A stretch of 40,456 bases of DNA from a virus (IMGVR_UViG_3300039191_000106:1-40456), one strand, 5' to 3'. Shown: positions 23,244 to 29,907, counted from the first letter of the stretch. Notes: generated from the letters alone by a model not told the origin. Made by a program: numbers and translations.

Positions 23244-23543
23244 CTATTCCTCTTTCCTGATTTCGCACAACTCATAATCATCGTACGAAAAGTGTTTCTC
23301 TACATGTAAATCTGCTAATTCCTCCGCCTCCTCTTCTGAATAAGCTTGAACAGTGAATTTCTCATATGTTGGATCTTGTTGTAACTCCACTTCAATTTTA
23401 TACATTTGCTTTGTTTCACCTTCCTCAATAACCTTGCCCCAATTTTTATTTACATACTTTTGCATGTGCTTCCGTAGCTGCAAAGTAGGCAAGTTTTGTA
23501 TTTGTTGAAGGTTTAAACCTCCGTATGTTTGTGCTTGGCTCAT
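23244..23543 (-). CDS. Small phage protein with DpnD/PcfM-like C-terminal domain, 99 aa
   Basis: The C-terminal half, MYKIEVELQQD then FTVQAYSEEEAEELA, has the beta-strand then D/E-rich helix pattern of small phage/plasmid proteins such as the DpnD/PcfM type. A similar pattern is seen in the 56-aa product at 35115. The N-terminal 45 residues are Gln-rich. Its function is unknown. Translation starts from a repeated leader element (23541-23571) that also contains the stop of the preceding gene. Confidence 0.6.
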   Translation of the reverse strand: MSQAQTYGGLNLQQIQNLPTLQLRKHMQKYVNKNWGKVIEEGETKQMYKIEVELQQDPTYEKFTVQAYSEEEAEELADLHVEKHFSYDDYELCEIRKEE

Positions 23544-23571
23544 AATCTATCCCTCTATCCTATGTTGTTAA
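23541..23571 (-). repeat. Gene-junction/RBS cassette, copy 1
   Basis: On the minus strand this 31-bp segment runs from TTAACAACATAG (end of the Lar-like gene, stop TAG) through GGATAGAGGGATAGATT to the next ATG. The second copy at 23955-23985 differs at 2 positions. It carries the ribosome binding site of the following gene. Confidence 0.85.
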
Positions 23572-23730
23572 ATTAATTTCATTCCATCTGCTTATAGCCT
23601 CTGCTTTTGTTGCACAACATTGAACCACTAAACAATATCCATGGTCACAACGCACTTTCCACCAGCCACTATGTTGCCCAATGTATATTTCATCTGTGTC
23701 ACAATAACGGCAATTCTCAATTTTTTTCAT
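23560..23730 (-). CDS. Lar-like restriction alleviation / zinc-ribbon protein, 56 aa
   Basis: The product begins MKKIENCRYCDTDEI and has CRYC near the N-terminus (Cys7, Cys10), a GWWKVRCDHGYC segment (Cys28, Cys33) and the terminal pattern TKAEAISRWNEI. This order (CxxC, W..V.C, EAI..WN) is that of the Lar family of small zinc-ribbon phage proteins, of which Rac prophage Lar modulates type I restriction. Anti-restriction function here is inferred by family. It lies among other DNA-modification genes. Confidence 0.75.
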   Translation of the reverse strand: MKKIENCRYCDTDEIYIGQHSGWWKVRCDHGYCLVVQCCATKAEAISRWNEINLTT

Positions 23731-23780
23731 AATCTATTCCTCTTAACTCCCTAAACATTCTTGTAATTCTAATGGGTTTT

Positions 23781-23957
23781 TTACTCATCTATACACTCTT
23801 TAGAAAACTCCATAGCCGCTATATACAACCTTGTATTTGTCGAGGATTCGGAAGTTGAGATGTTCACTAATTTCCACCCATACCCTCCTAAATCATTTAT
23901 TTGGCTATTAATTTCAGCTACGCTCATTGCTTGTAATATGCGGTACATTCTCTTCAT
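23781..23957 (-). CDS. DUF4177-like small protein, 58 aa
   Basis: The sequence MKRMYRILQAMSVAEINSQI continues with NDLGGYGWKLVNIS, the LN-x-x-GWxLV pattern of DUF4177-like proteins, which are small, widespread and of unknown function. It is preceded by the second copy of the junction cassette (23955-23985) after the P-position gene. A 23-codon frame overlapping its end is not counted. Confidence 0.6.
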   Translation of the reverse strand: MKRMYRILQAMSVAEINSQINDLGGYGWKLVNISTSESSTNTRLYIAAMEFSKECIDE

Positions 23958-23985
23958 AATCTACTCCTCTATCCTATGTTGTTAA
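23955..23985 (-). repeat. Gene-junction/RBS cassette, copy 2
   Basis: Same element as 23541-23571, 29 of 31 bases identical. It contains the stop region of the P-position gene and the GAGGAG ribosome binding site of the 58-aa gene. Shorter versions of its end occur at 23728-23741 and 23238-23249. Confidence 0.85.
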
Positions 23986-24530
23986 TTAACTAAATATCCG
24001 TATTTTTCAAATAATTGTTTATTCCGCTCTAACTGACTCTGCCTAAAATTTAACAAGCCAGCAGCGCCGTTTAATAGTCCAGCGTGACTTAACATCTCTT
24101 CGCATTCCCTCTGGGCTACAACTGCGTTATGTTGCCCCTTTTGAAACTGCATTAGAACTACATCATCTTGCTCTGGTACGCCTTTATCTTTGCAATGGAT
24201 GTAATAACTAGCTGAAAAACCTTGAGTTAAAGATAGCTTGCCAATATACGTAGAAAAGATTTGCTCATGTGTTAAATTCTTTCTACGTGTAGCCTCCGCC
24301 TCCTCGATAGTTATCACACGTACCTTTGTAACCGTTTTAGAGTATTCCTTAAGCTTGCCTATGCTTGGTTGGGACGTTGCTATATGGGCTTCCATTGTTG
24401 CCGTCCACAACTCTTCTAACTGATTATCTGTGTACGCTTCTAAGAACTTCGAGTAAAAAGGCATCTGTCCATGGTTTAAAGCGGGTTTGTATAAATCGTT
24501 CATGTTGGCTATAAAATCTGATATTCTCAT
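23982..24530 (-). CDS. Replication accessory protein in the lambda P position, 182 aa
   Basis: A helical protein, YSKFLEAYTDNQLEELWTA in the N-terminal part and QSQLERNKQLFEKYGYLVN at the end. It starts inside the stop of the initiator-like gene (ATGA overlap). No catalytic motif or Walker box is visible. Phage genes immediately downstream of an O-like initiator usually encode a helicase loader or recruit the host helicase; I propose that role from position only. Confidence 0.5.
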   Translation of the reverse strand: MRISDFIANMNDLYKPALNHGQMPFYSKFLEAYTDNQLEELWTATMEAHIATSQPSIGKLKEYSKTVTKVRVITIEEAEATRRKNLTHEQIFSTYIGKLSLTQGFSASYYIHCKDKGVPEQDDVVLMQFQKGQHNAVVAQRECEEMLSHAGLLNGAAGLLNFRQSQLERNKQLFEKYGYLVN

Positions 24531-25357
24531 TGGGCTTCTCCTGTTATTTGTAGATTGTTTTGCTTAGCATTAATAACATCTTCAATCTCTCTTAGCTTTT
24601 CCTCTCTGGTTAGCTCTCTATCGTACTCATCATTCCAACAACTACCATTTAACCAAGTTAACGGTCTTTTGATAAATTGCCTTTCAACTTGGCTTTGAAT
24701 ACATTCCTGTTGATACCCATCTAAACCACGCATAATCAAATCGTGACTAACACCGCTTTTAACAACTCGGTTATATAAAACCTCGCATTTCTTTCTATCT
24801 TTTTTTATGCCGTACTTATTCCAAAACTCCTCAAAACCTGCTTCTTTCACTACTAAATCCATAGGTGATTTACTCACCGTTCTTTCTTTCTTCTTTTCCT
24901 TCTTTATATTCTTTACGTTCTTGTTTAAGAGAAGTGCGGTCTGGTGCTTTGATGGTGCTTCATTGGTGCTTTCGTTGGTGCTTTCGTTGGTGCTTTCGTA
25001 GTTTTTGGGCGTTTGATATTTGTCGTAATTACAGATGGTTATCAACATACCTCTGGTGCTTACGTCGGTAGCTATCATAGAGGCTTTCTTAAGGGCTTTC
25101 ATTGCCTTCTTCATGTGGTCCTTCGTGTAAGACGCTTTTCTATAGCCAACGTACCAAGAAAGCCCCTGCCTAATATCATCTAAAGACGTGAATAATTGCC
25201 CTCTCAGTATCTCTTTTCCTGACGATTTACTTTGTGAATGATTAGCGTTCATTAACAACCAATCCCAAACCTCCCTTACATGTGGTGGCTGCGTCATTAT
25301 GCAACTTTCCATTATGCAACGTGCTTTTATGTAATAGCCGTTTTCTATATGAGTCAT
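24527..25357 (-). CDS. Replication initiator-like protein (lambda O type), 276 aa
   Basis: The N-terminal ~115 residues (WDWLLMNANHSQSKSSGKEI, then GYRKASYTKDHMKKAMKALK and MLITICNYDKYQTPKNY) have the winged-helix layout of phage replication initiators. A Ser/Thr/Asn/Glu repeat (ESTN x3, about residues 119-130) follows, encoded by iteron-like DNA. The C-terminal part (FEEFWNKYGIKKDRKKCEVL and FIKRPLTWLNGSCW) is that found in many phage replication proteins. It would bind the origin and recruit the P-position protein. It is preceded by a structured leader. Confidence 0.75.
   Translation of the reverse strand: MTHIENGYYIKARCIMESCIMTQPPHVREVWDWLLMNANHSQSKSSGKEILRGQLFTSLDDIRQGLSWYVGYRKASYTKDHMKKAMKALKKASMIATDVSTRGMLITICNYDKYQTPKNYESTNESTNESTNEAPSKHQTALLLNKNVKNIKKEKKKERTVSKSPMDLVVKEAGFEEFWNKYGIKKDRKKCEVLYNRVVKSGVSHDLIMRGLDGYQQECIQSQVERQFIKRPLTWLNGSCWNDEYDRELTREEKLREIEDVINAKQNNLQITGEAQ
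24942..25061. other. Candidate replication origin: iteron-like TGGTGCTT repeats inside the initiator gene
   Basis: TGGTGCTT occurs at 24942, 24953, 24964, 24976 and 24988 (spacing 11, 11, 12, 12) and again at 25054. Three copies form an almost exact 12-mer tandem (TTGGTGCTTTCG). A very pyrimidine-rich, AT-rich stretch (about 24870-24925) follows in the direction of transcription. Lambda-type origins have iterons within the O gene followed by an AT-rich segment, the same layout. Binding by the encoded protein is inferred. Confidence 0.6.
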
Positions 25358-25407
25358 AATACCCCCTTGGAACTTTTACAAGAGCGGCATACTGCGGGTT
25401 TTGTCAT
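25354..25407 (-). CDS. 17-residue leader peptide with a CxxC motif, overlapping the initiator start
   Basis: ATG at 25407 with AGGAGG 9 bases upstream; the product is MTKPAVCRSCKSSKGVL, and its stop overlaps the initiator ATG (ATGA). The strong ribosome binding site and stop/start overlap suggest that it drives translation of the initiator, possibly as a coupled leader. Whether the peptide itself has a function is unknown. Confidence 0.5.
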   Translation of the reverse strand: MTKPAVCRSCKSSKGVL

Positions 25408-25515
25408 TTGAATATCCTCCTACGACAAGGTTAATGAAACGACTATTCCCTAAAGAAAGGTAGGGCAGGAGAGTCGTAGTCTCCTTTTGTCGTCAATGCC
25501 GCTAAACATTAACCT
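25383..25515 (-). promoter_or_regulatory. Structured leader upstream of the initiator gene
   Basis: Three inverted-repeat pairs lie here: AGCGGCAT (25383-25390) with ATGCCGCT (25496-25503); CTACGAC (25420-25426) with GTCGTAG (25473-25479); AGGTTAATG (25428-25436) with CATTAACCT (25507-25515). The third crosses the other two, so they form a pseudoknot or alternative folds. A 6-bp AGGAGA/TCTCCT hairpin (25467-25485) followed by T residues on the plus strand lies within. A regulatory RNA leader or OOP-like antisense region is possible. Confidence 0.45.
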
Positions 25516-25568
25516 AGCCCCGATATTGTTTTATTATTATAGGCTATTCAGTGGGCTTTACAAGTGGT

Positions 25569-25580
25569 TTTACACACCCC
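25569..25580. repeat. 12-mer shared with the intergenic hairpin (possible operator half-site)
   Basis: TTTACACACCCC here is the exact reverse complement of GGGGTGTGTAAA at 25877-25888. It overlaps the last codons of the Cro-position gene. Two copies flanking that gene could be protein-binding sites. Confidence 0.5.
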
Positions 25581-25788
25581 AACTTTGCAACGCCTTTTCA
25601 ATACTTTCTAAAGATGATTTGTGTGGATTCTTAGACTTCAAGCCTAGTATTTGTGATATAGTCCCGCTATTTAGTCCGGTGGATTCAGCAAGTTCATATT
25701 TCTTTTTTCCAGCACGAATCAGCCGAACAGAAAACTGCTCTACGCCATGTTTTACAAATTGATTAAGCTCGTGTTTCTTCTTTGTCAT
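25570..25788 (-). CDS. Cro-position helix-turn-helix regulator, 72 aa
   Basis: A small, basic protein with an HTH: RLIRAGKKKYELAESTGLNS then GTISQILGLKSKNPHKSS and LESIEKALQSWGV. Size and position (first gene of the leftward transcript, directly before the initiator) are those of Cro-like regulators. It probably binds in the divergent promoter region 25789-26112, where a hairpin sequence shares a 12-mer with its own 3' end. An additional repressor candidate is encoded at 35363. Confidence 0.75.
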   Translation of the reverse strand: MTKKKHELNQFVKHGVEQFSVRLIRAGKKKYELAESTGLNSGTISQILGLKSKNPHKSSLESIEKALQSWGV

Positions 25789-25823
25789 TGTGTACGTCCA
25801 TAAAATAAATGTTGATATCTACG

Positions 25824-25852
25824 ACTTTAAACAAAAGAAAACGGGATTGCAA
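25824..25852 (-). promoter_or_regulatory. Candidate promoter for the leftward early transcript
   Basis: Minus strand: TTGCAA (25852-25847), 17-base spacer, TAAAGT (25829-25824), each 4 of 6 to consensus, upstream of the ATG at 25788. An alternative is TACAAT (25956-25951) with a weak -35 at 25978-25973. Both are moderate matches in AT-rich DNA. Confidence 0.35.
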
Positions 25853-25876
25853 TATAAATATAATCAGATTTGTGTC

Positions 25877-25906
25877 GGGGTGTGTAAACTAGGAGAAACA
25901 CACCCC
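25877..25906. promoter_or_regulatory. Perfect 9-bp inverted repeat between the divergent promoters (operator candidate)
   Basis: GGGGTGTGT (25877-25885) and ACACACCCC (25898-25906) flank a 12-base loop AAACTAGGAGAA. The 12-mer including the first arm recurs inverted at 25569-25580. Its place between the two divergent early transcripts suggests a regulator-binding site. Confidence 0.5.
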
Positions 25907-26038
25907 ATAGCAACCACATGAAGGACGAGTTCACAAAGTGCCTACTAAATATTGTATATCGTTTGATCTTTAATGCAATGTACAATAATTAATTGTGTAT
26001 ATAGCTCGAGCAAATCAAAAGAATTGCCGATTAGGCGG

Positions 26039-26067
26039 TTGACAGGTTATAAAATATACCGTATAAG
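26039..26067 (+). promoter_or_regulatory. Strong sigma70-like promoter for the rightward early arm
   Basis: TTGACA (26039-26044), 17-base spacer, TATAAG (26062-26067): -35 perfect, -10 5 of 6. Transcription would start near 26074 and reach the first plus-strand gene at 26113. This is the best promoter of the window. Confidence 0.75.
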
Positions 26068-26112
26068 TTTTAACAGGCAATTAACGCCATAACTTAAAAT
26101 TAAGGTAATAAA

Positions 26113-26379
26113 ATGATTAGAGCTAAAGTATTTGAATCGCACAAATTCCACATTTCACCGGCAGAATTAAATGCTGCTTATGGTGAACAAGGGCGTTCTT
26201 TCCCATCGCAATCAGGTGCGGAATCGCATAAACGAAACTTGCTTAAAGAAGGTAAGAAGTCGTATATCACGCCACTATTCAGCTACAACCCTAAAGATAT
26301 TTACCTAGACGGCGAAAAAGTCAAATTAGCAGAATGCGCAGAAAAGCAAAAAAAAGGATATCTTGTAACGGTTGTATAA
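26113..26379 (+). CDS. First early gene, hypothetical protein, 88 aa
   Basis: The gene lies 40 bases after the predicted start of the strong rightward promoter, preceded by AAGGTAATAAA. The protein is basic and mixed, with SFPSQSGAESHKRNLLKEGK and FSYNPKDIYLDGEKVKLAE. No family recognised. As the first product after infection it could act on host or regulator functions, but this is speculation from position. Confidence 0.65.
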   Translation: MIRAKVFESHKFHISPAELNAAYGEQGRSFPSQSGAESHKRNLLKEGKKSYITPLFSYNPKDIYLDGEKVKLAECAEKQKKGYLVTVV

Positions 26380-26439
26380 ACTATTGAACCTTGGCATGTT
26401 TTAAAAAGGCTTTCTTTAATCTTAAACTAGGTATTAAGT

Positions 26440-26754
26440 ATGTCAAATAGTCACACCCCCGCACCTTGGATATTGTGTAAACAAAAACATGGTATGGATG
26501 GAGCGCAAACAGCTATAGCTTTTTCAGCACACGATGAAGGCGATAGAAGCCTGTTAATATATTCTGAAAGCGAAAACGTAGCATCAGATTCTGATTCGGA
26601 TCATGCAAATATGAACCTAATCAAAGCAGCTCCAAAGATGCTGGAAGCTTTAAGGGGGGTTAAGATGCACAAGATCATGTTTGATGATTATGAAGAATTT
26701 CATGCAGCTTGTAACGCTGTTCAAAAAGCAATCAATGAAGCAGAAGGTAAATAA
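26440..26754 (+). CDS. Conserved phage protein of unknown function, 104 aa
   Basis: The N-terminal TPAPW and the segment ANMNLIKAAPKMLEALRGV form a signature (HTPAPW, then A.LI.AAPELLEAL) seen in many small phage proteins from diverse hosts. The function of the family is unknown. It begins with MSNSHTPAPW and its stop overlaps the next start (TAATG). Confidence 0.75.
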   Translation: MSNSHTPAPWILCKQKHGMDGAQTAIAFSAHDEGDRSLLIYSESENVASDSDSDHANMNLIKAAPKMLEALRGVKMHKIMFDDYEEFHAACNAVQKAINEAEGK

Positions 26755-26867
26755 TGTCAGAATCTATCATAAAAGCAGCAGCAATAACTTTAACAGTGGT
26801 TATTATAACAGGCTTAATTGCTGTTCGTTATAGCGATTGTGTCGGGGCTTATTGCCCGGCTTTTTAA
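26754..26867 (+). CDS. Single-span membrane microprotein, 37 aa
   Basis: ATG at 26754 overlapping the previous stop (TAATG). The product MSESIIKAAAITLTVVIITG continues to LIAVRYSDCVGAYCPAF: one hydrophobic span and two Cys at the end. Translational coupling supports it. Function unknown. Confidence 0.5.
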   Translation: MSESIIKAAAITLTVVIITGLIAVRYSDCVGAYCPAF

Positions 26868-26888
26868 TCTAATTAATATAGGTGAAAT

Positions 26889-26990
26889 ATGAAAAAGTTA
26901 TTTGTACCAATCGTAATATTTACAGGGCTAGGGCTTATGGCTCTTACTTTACGAATAGTCTATGAAATATCGTGGTTAATTCCATATTAA
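26889..26990 (+). CDS. Single-span membrane microprotein, 33 aa
   Basis: ATG at 26889 preceded by AGGTGAA. The product MKKLFVPIVIFTGLGLMALT ends in RIVYEISWLIPY, with one hydrophobic span. It fits exactly between two genes on the same strand. Function unknown. Confidence 0.5.
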   Translation: MKKLFVPIVIFTGLGLMALTLRIVYEISWLIPY

Positions 26991-27014
26991 ATTAATTAAA
27001 GGACGGTCATAGTA

Positions 27015-27506
27015 ATGGCAAACAAAACAGTAGAAAAACACTTTAAAGATTTTGATATATATCTTGATTGGATAGGCGCAGAAAAGAAGCCTAAAACTAA
27101 CCCTTATGAGGCTTTCCGCTTTATTGCTAATGAAATAGTTTGTGTTATTTATAATAATAAAAAGGGTCAGTTCTCTTATAGCAATGAGGAGGCTCACAAA
27201 GTCTATTATAGCTTTTTGGATAAAAAGAAAATTAATGTTTCCGGAACGGCAAGAAAAAGGTTTGATGCTAAAATGAAAGAAAATATTATTGTGCGTGATG
27301 GGTTATCTTGTTTTTATACAGCGCTAACTTTAAAGCCGGAAAATATGAGCATTGAACATTTAATACCAGTTTCAAAAGGCGGTAAAAACAATCTTGATAA
27401 CCTTGTTCTTTGCGCTAAAGAAATCAATTTAGAAATGGCGGATAAACCGCTTGTTGAAAAGTTAAAGATTCGAGATCAATTATTAAGCGAGGTAAAAAAT
27501 GATTAA
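27015..27506 (+). CDS. HNH endonuclease, 163 aa
   Basis: The C-terminal half contains MSIEHLIPVSKGGKNNLDNLV (His115, Asn-rich loop, DNL at 128-130), the HNH fold core, with CAKEIN following. The Cys pairs of many HNH zinc sites are not complete here (Cys99 and Cys133). The N-terminal ~85 residues are unrelated to known domains. It may act in DNA processing or be a homing nuclease. The ribosome binding site AAAGGACGG belongs to a set shared by genes of this arm. Confidence 0.8.
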   Translation: MANKTVEKHFKDFDIYLDWIGAEKKPKTNPYEAFRFIANEIVCVIYNNKKGQFSYSNEEAHKVYYSFLDKKKINVSGTARKRFDAKMKENIIVRDGLSCFYTALTLKPENMSIEHLIPVSKGGKNNLDNLVLCAKEINLEMADKPLVEKLKIRDQLLSEVKND

Positions 27507-27681
27507 AAGATTATTAAAGGCAATTACCGTAACGGCTTATATATTCACCATGTGCTTTCTAGCCATGATGGGCGTGAAGTTTATACTAGCATATATAAGC
27601 GTTAAGATTGTATTGCTTGCTCTTTTGGTGGCTCTATTCGCAGCTTTAACGGCATTTTTCTACTTAACCCAAGGTAAATAA
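27499..27681 (+). CDS. Membrane protein with two predicted spans, 60 aa
   Basis: Starts within the end of the HNH gene. Two hydrophobic segments of about 20 residues each (VTAYIFTMCFLAMMGVKFIL and VKIVLLALLVALFAALTAFF) with a short loop. No family recognised. A holin-like role cannot be excluded, but its early-arm position argues against it. Confidence 0.6.
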   Translation: MIKRLLKAITVTAYIFTMCFLAMMGVKFILAYISVKIVLLALLVALFAALTAFFYLTQGK

Positions 27682-27682
27682 T

Positions 27683-28102
27683 ATGAACGATAAACAAACA
27701 ATAATTGCAATGCAAAAACAAACTGATTTAAGAGATAAAGTGGCAATAGCTGCAATACAGGGGTTTTTGGCAAATGGAAACGGTCCAAGTAATCCATGGG
27801 TTGATGACGGTGATTATATGCCAGTAGTTACAGATGCATTCCAAGTCGCAGACGAATACTTAAAACAAAGAGATAAACCCCTTGAAGCTGGGAGTGCTGA
27901 AATGGGTGATAAAGTTTTAATATGGAGTAAAAAAGATAAGGCTTACTGGAAAGATGGCAGTAATGGATATACTCCTTATTTGTCACACGCTGGACTGTTT
28001 GACAGAAAAAAAGCTGCTACTATTTGCCCCCAACTTAATAATATAATTGAACTAGAAGATGCTATTACAACTTTGCAAATTGAATGTAAAATGAAGAAAT
28101 AA
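27683..28102 (+). CDS. Phage protein with a W-x-YW/GYT motif, 139 aa
   Basis: The central part KVLIWSKKDKAYWKDGSNGY then TPYLSHAGLFDRKKA resembles a motif found in many small phage proteins (W..e...w.....gYt....AG.y...eA). The function is unknown. Its end and the RBS of the next gene form one copy of a repeated junction cassette. Confidence 0.6.
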   Translation: MNDKQTIIAMQKQTDLRDKVAIAAIQGFLANGNGPSNPWVDDGDYMPVVTDAFQVADEYLKQRDKPLEAGSAEMGDKVLIWSKKDKAYWKDGSNGYTPYLSHAGLFDRKKAATICPQLNNIIELEDAITTLQIECKMKK

Positions 28103-28125
28103 CCACATAAAAGGACGTGAAAATG
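28094..28125 (+). repeat. Gene-junction/RBS cassette of the plus arm, copy 1
   Basis: The segment AAGAAATAACCACATAAAAG then GACGTGAAAATG contains the stop of one gene and the RBS and ATG of the next. It recurs at 28681-28714 with one or two extra A. Confidence 0.85.
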
Positions 28126-28689
28126 ACCACATGGATTAAAGACAAGGACGGCAACAGATGCTCAATTGAGCATTTTGGAACTAAGGAAAAAGCACAAGCT
28201 GCATTAGATAGCCTTGTTGATTGCAAGAACTGCGTTAATTGCATCGATTGCGTCTCTTGCATCGATTGCGTCTCTTGCTGCTCTTCCAGCTCTTGCGTCT
28301 CTTGCCGCTATTGCATCTTTTGCAGACATTGTAGCTCTTGTAGATCTTGCATCTATTGCAGATCTTGCAGCTCAGACGTAAATAAAGAAGGAGAAAAGCC
28401 AAAAATACCCTCGATAAAGAATATACACAAAGTTGTTTACGCTGCGGCTAATAAGCCAGATGCGCTAGATATGCAGGATTGGCATACATGCAGTACTACG
28501 CATTGTCGGGCTGGCTGGGTTGTAACTTTAGCAGGTAAAGAGGGTTTGGAGTTAGAAGAATACTTTAATACAGCTCTTGCAGCACAATTAATTTATCGAG
28601 AATCGGGGTATCGAATAAACCCTGCAGAATTTTACGGTAGTAACGAGGATGCGATGGCAGATATGAAGAAACTAGCCGAAAAGAAATAA
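28123..28689 (+). CDS. Cys-every-third-residue repeat protein with a conserved phage C-terminal domain, 188 aa
   Basis: I start at ATG 28123, after AAAAGGACGTGAAA. Residues 34-82 carry Cys at every third position (34, 37, 40 and so on to 82, only position 55 being Ser), plus Cys53, giving 17 Cys. The C-terminal ~95 residues contain MQDWHTCSTTHCRAGWVV then LAGKEGLELEEYF, a domain that I recognise from several phages, often linked to pentapeptide-like repeats. The function is unknown; the Cys helix could bind metal or be disulfide-linked. The DNA contains an 18-bp tandem repeat around 28239-28277. Confidence 0.7.
   Translation: MTTWIKDKDGNRCSIEHFGTKEKAQAALDSLVDCKNCVNCIDCVSCIDCVSCCSSSSCVSCRYCIFCRHCSSCRSCIYCRSCSSDVNKEGEKPKIPSIKNIHKVVYAAANKPDALDMQDWHTCSTTHCRAGWVVTLAGKEGLELEEYFNTALAAQLIYRESGYRINPAEFYGSNEDAMADMKKLAEKK
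28239..28277 (+). repeat. Tandem 18-bp repeat coding Cys-Ile-Asp-Cys-Val-Ser
   Basis: TGCATCGATTGCGTCTCT occurs twice in tandem and is part of a longer, less perfect TGCxxx 9-bp periodicity. It reflects expansion of the Cys-tripeptide array. Confidence 0.8.
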
Positions 28690-28714
28690 CCACATAAAAA
28701 GGACGTGAAAAATG
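28681..28714 (+). repeat. Gene-junction/RBS cassette of the plus arm, copy 2
   Basis: Same as 28094-28125 apart from one extra A at two places. It contains the stop of the Cys-repeat gene and the RBS/ATG of the exonuclease gene. Confidence 0.85.
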
Positions 28715-29848
28715 TGTGAATTAATCCAAGAAAAAAAACCAACAGAAGAAAATTCATCTACGCCATACAAAGAAGGTTTATATTTTAATATGCCTGAAGC
28801 CGAATATTTTAAGATTCCTTATTTCAGCAGATCAGGAGCCGATAAGCTGCTTTTTAGCGTTGAACAATTCTGGGAAGATTCCGCTATGAATCCGAACTGC
28901 AAGCCGCAAAAAACAACACCGGCGATGGAGCTAGGAACAGCAATCCATAGTATGTTACTAGAGCCGATTAAGTTTAAATCTTTATACGTACAACCCCCCA
29001 CTCCTTCTGATTATCATGGAAAGGAAATATTAGAAACATCTAAAGATATAAAAGCATTTCTTACTTTAGTTGGAGAAAATATAACGGGCAAAAAAGAAGA
29101 TTTAATAGAAAGGGCATTAGGATATCTTAACCCAAAGACACACATTATCTGGGATGAAGTCATAAATGATTTTAATTATGACGTTGAAAAGACGGGTAAA
29201 CGAATTTTATCAAGTGGAGATGTTGAAATTTTAGAGGGAATAAAAACATCTCTAAAAAGAAAAAAACGCATTCCAACTATCTTGGAAAACTCAATGTCTG
29301 AAGTTGTGATTATATGGAAAGATGAAGAAACTGGCATCATGTGCAAGTGCATGATTGACGCCGTGCGACCTGAGGCAATAGGTGAAGTTAAGTCTTTTTC
29401 TGTTCAAGACTACAACTTGCCGTTAGAGCGTACCATGCTAAATGATATTCGGTATAGAAAATACAATCATCAATTTTATGTTTACAGCCAAGCCTTAAAA
29501 ACCATCATCAAAAAAATAAACGCTGGAAAAGCAAAAGTTTTTGGTGAGGTTGATAATGCTTGGTTAAAAGAGTTTCTTAAAAACTCAAACAAACAATTCT
29601 TCATTATGTTTTTCAGAACACAAGCGCCCTATCAATGCAAAACCTACGAGCTAGAAAAATCCTGTGTGCCTGATGCAACTTCAAATGCCTATTTTGAGCA
29701 AGGAGAGCTTCTTTGGAGAACTGCTATAACCAAATTGCAAGCTTGTTATGAGAGGTTCGGAACATCTAGGTGGATTGATGAAGACGAAGTTACTATTTTA
29801 GCTGATGAGCATATTCCTAATATTATATATCAAACAGTGGATATTTAA
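28712..29848 (+). CDS. PD-(D/E)XK exonuclease (RecE-like, DUF3799), 378 aa
   Basis: N-terminal GLYFNMPEAEYFKIPYFSRS and LGTAIHSMLLEP (His79) are characteristic of the phage DUF3799/RecE C-terminal nuclease. The catalytic core shows Asp216 (CMIDAVRP), Glu225 and Lys227 (GEVKS) and QFYVY (Gln254, Tyr258), the QxxxY motif. The enzyme would resect double-stranded ends 5' to 3' to feed phage recombination. Its partner annealing protein is probably the ATPase at 33805. It starts from a repeated RBS cassette. Confidence 0.88.
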   Translation: MCELIQEKKPTEENSSTPYKEGLYFNMPEAEYFKIPYFSRSGADKLLFSVEQFWEDSAMNPNCKPQKTTPAMELGTAIHSMLLEPIKFKSLYVQPPTPSDYHGKEILETSKDIKAFLTLVGENITGKKEDLIERALGYLNPKTHIIWDEVINDFNYDVEKTGKRILSSGDVEILEGIKTSLKRKKRIPTILENSMSEVVIIWKDEETGIMCKCMIDAVRPEAIGEVKSFSVQDYNLPLERTMLNDIRYRKYNHQFYVYSQALKTIIKKINAGKAKVFGEVDNAWLKEFLKNSNKQFFIMFFRTQAPYQCKTYELEKSCVPDATSNAYFEQGELLWRTAITKLQACYERFGTSRWIDEDEVTILADEHIPNIIYQTVDI

Positions 29849-29878
29849 GCTTTATAACAACATTTCTTTTGATAAAGG

Positions 29879-29907
29879 TTGACTATCTTTCTATTCTCAA
29901 CTACAAG
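29879..29907 (+). promoter_or_regulatory. Possible promoter for the methyltransferase segment of the plus arm
   Basis: TTGACT (29879-29884), 17-base spacer, TACAAG (29902-29907). The -35 is 5/6 and the -10 is 4/6, within the 91-bp gap before the gene at 29940. Confidence 0.4.

Noticed and set aside
25918-25992. A 24-codon plus-strand frame in the divergent control region
   Set aside because: No RBS at a sensible distance, and the strong plus promoter lies downstream of it.
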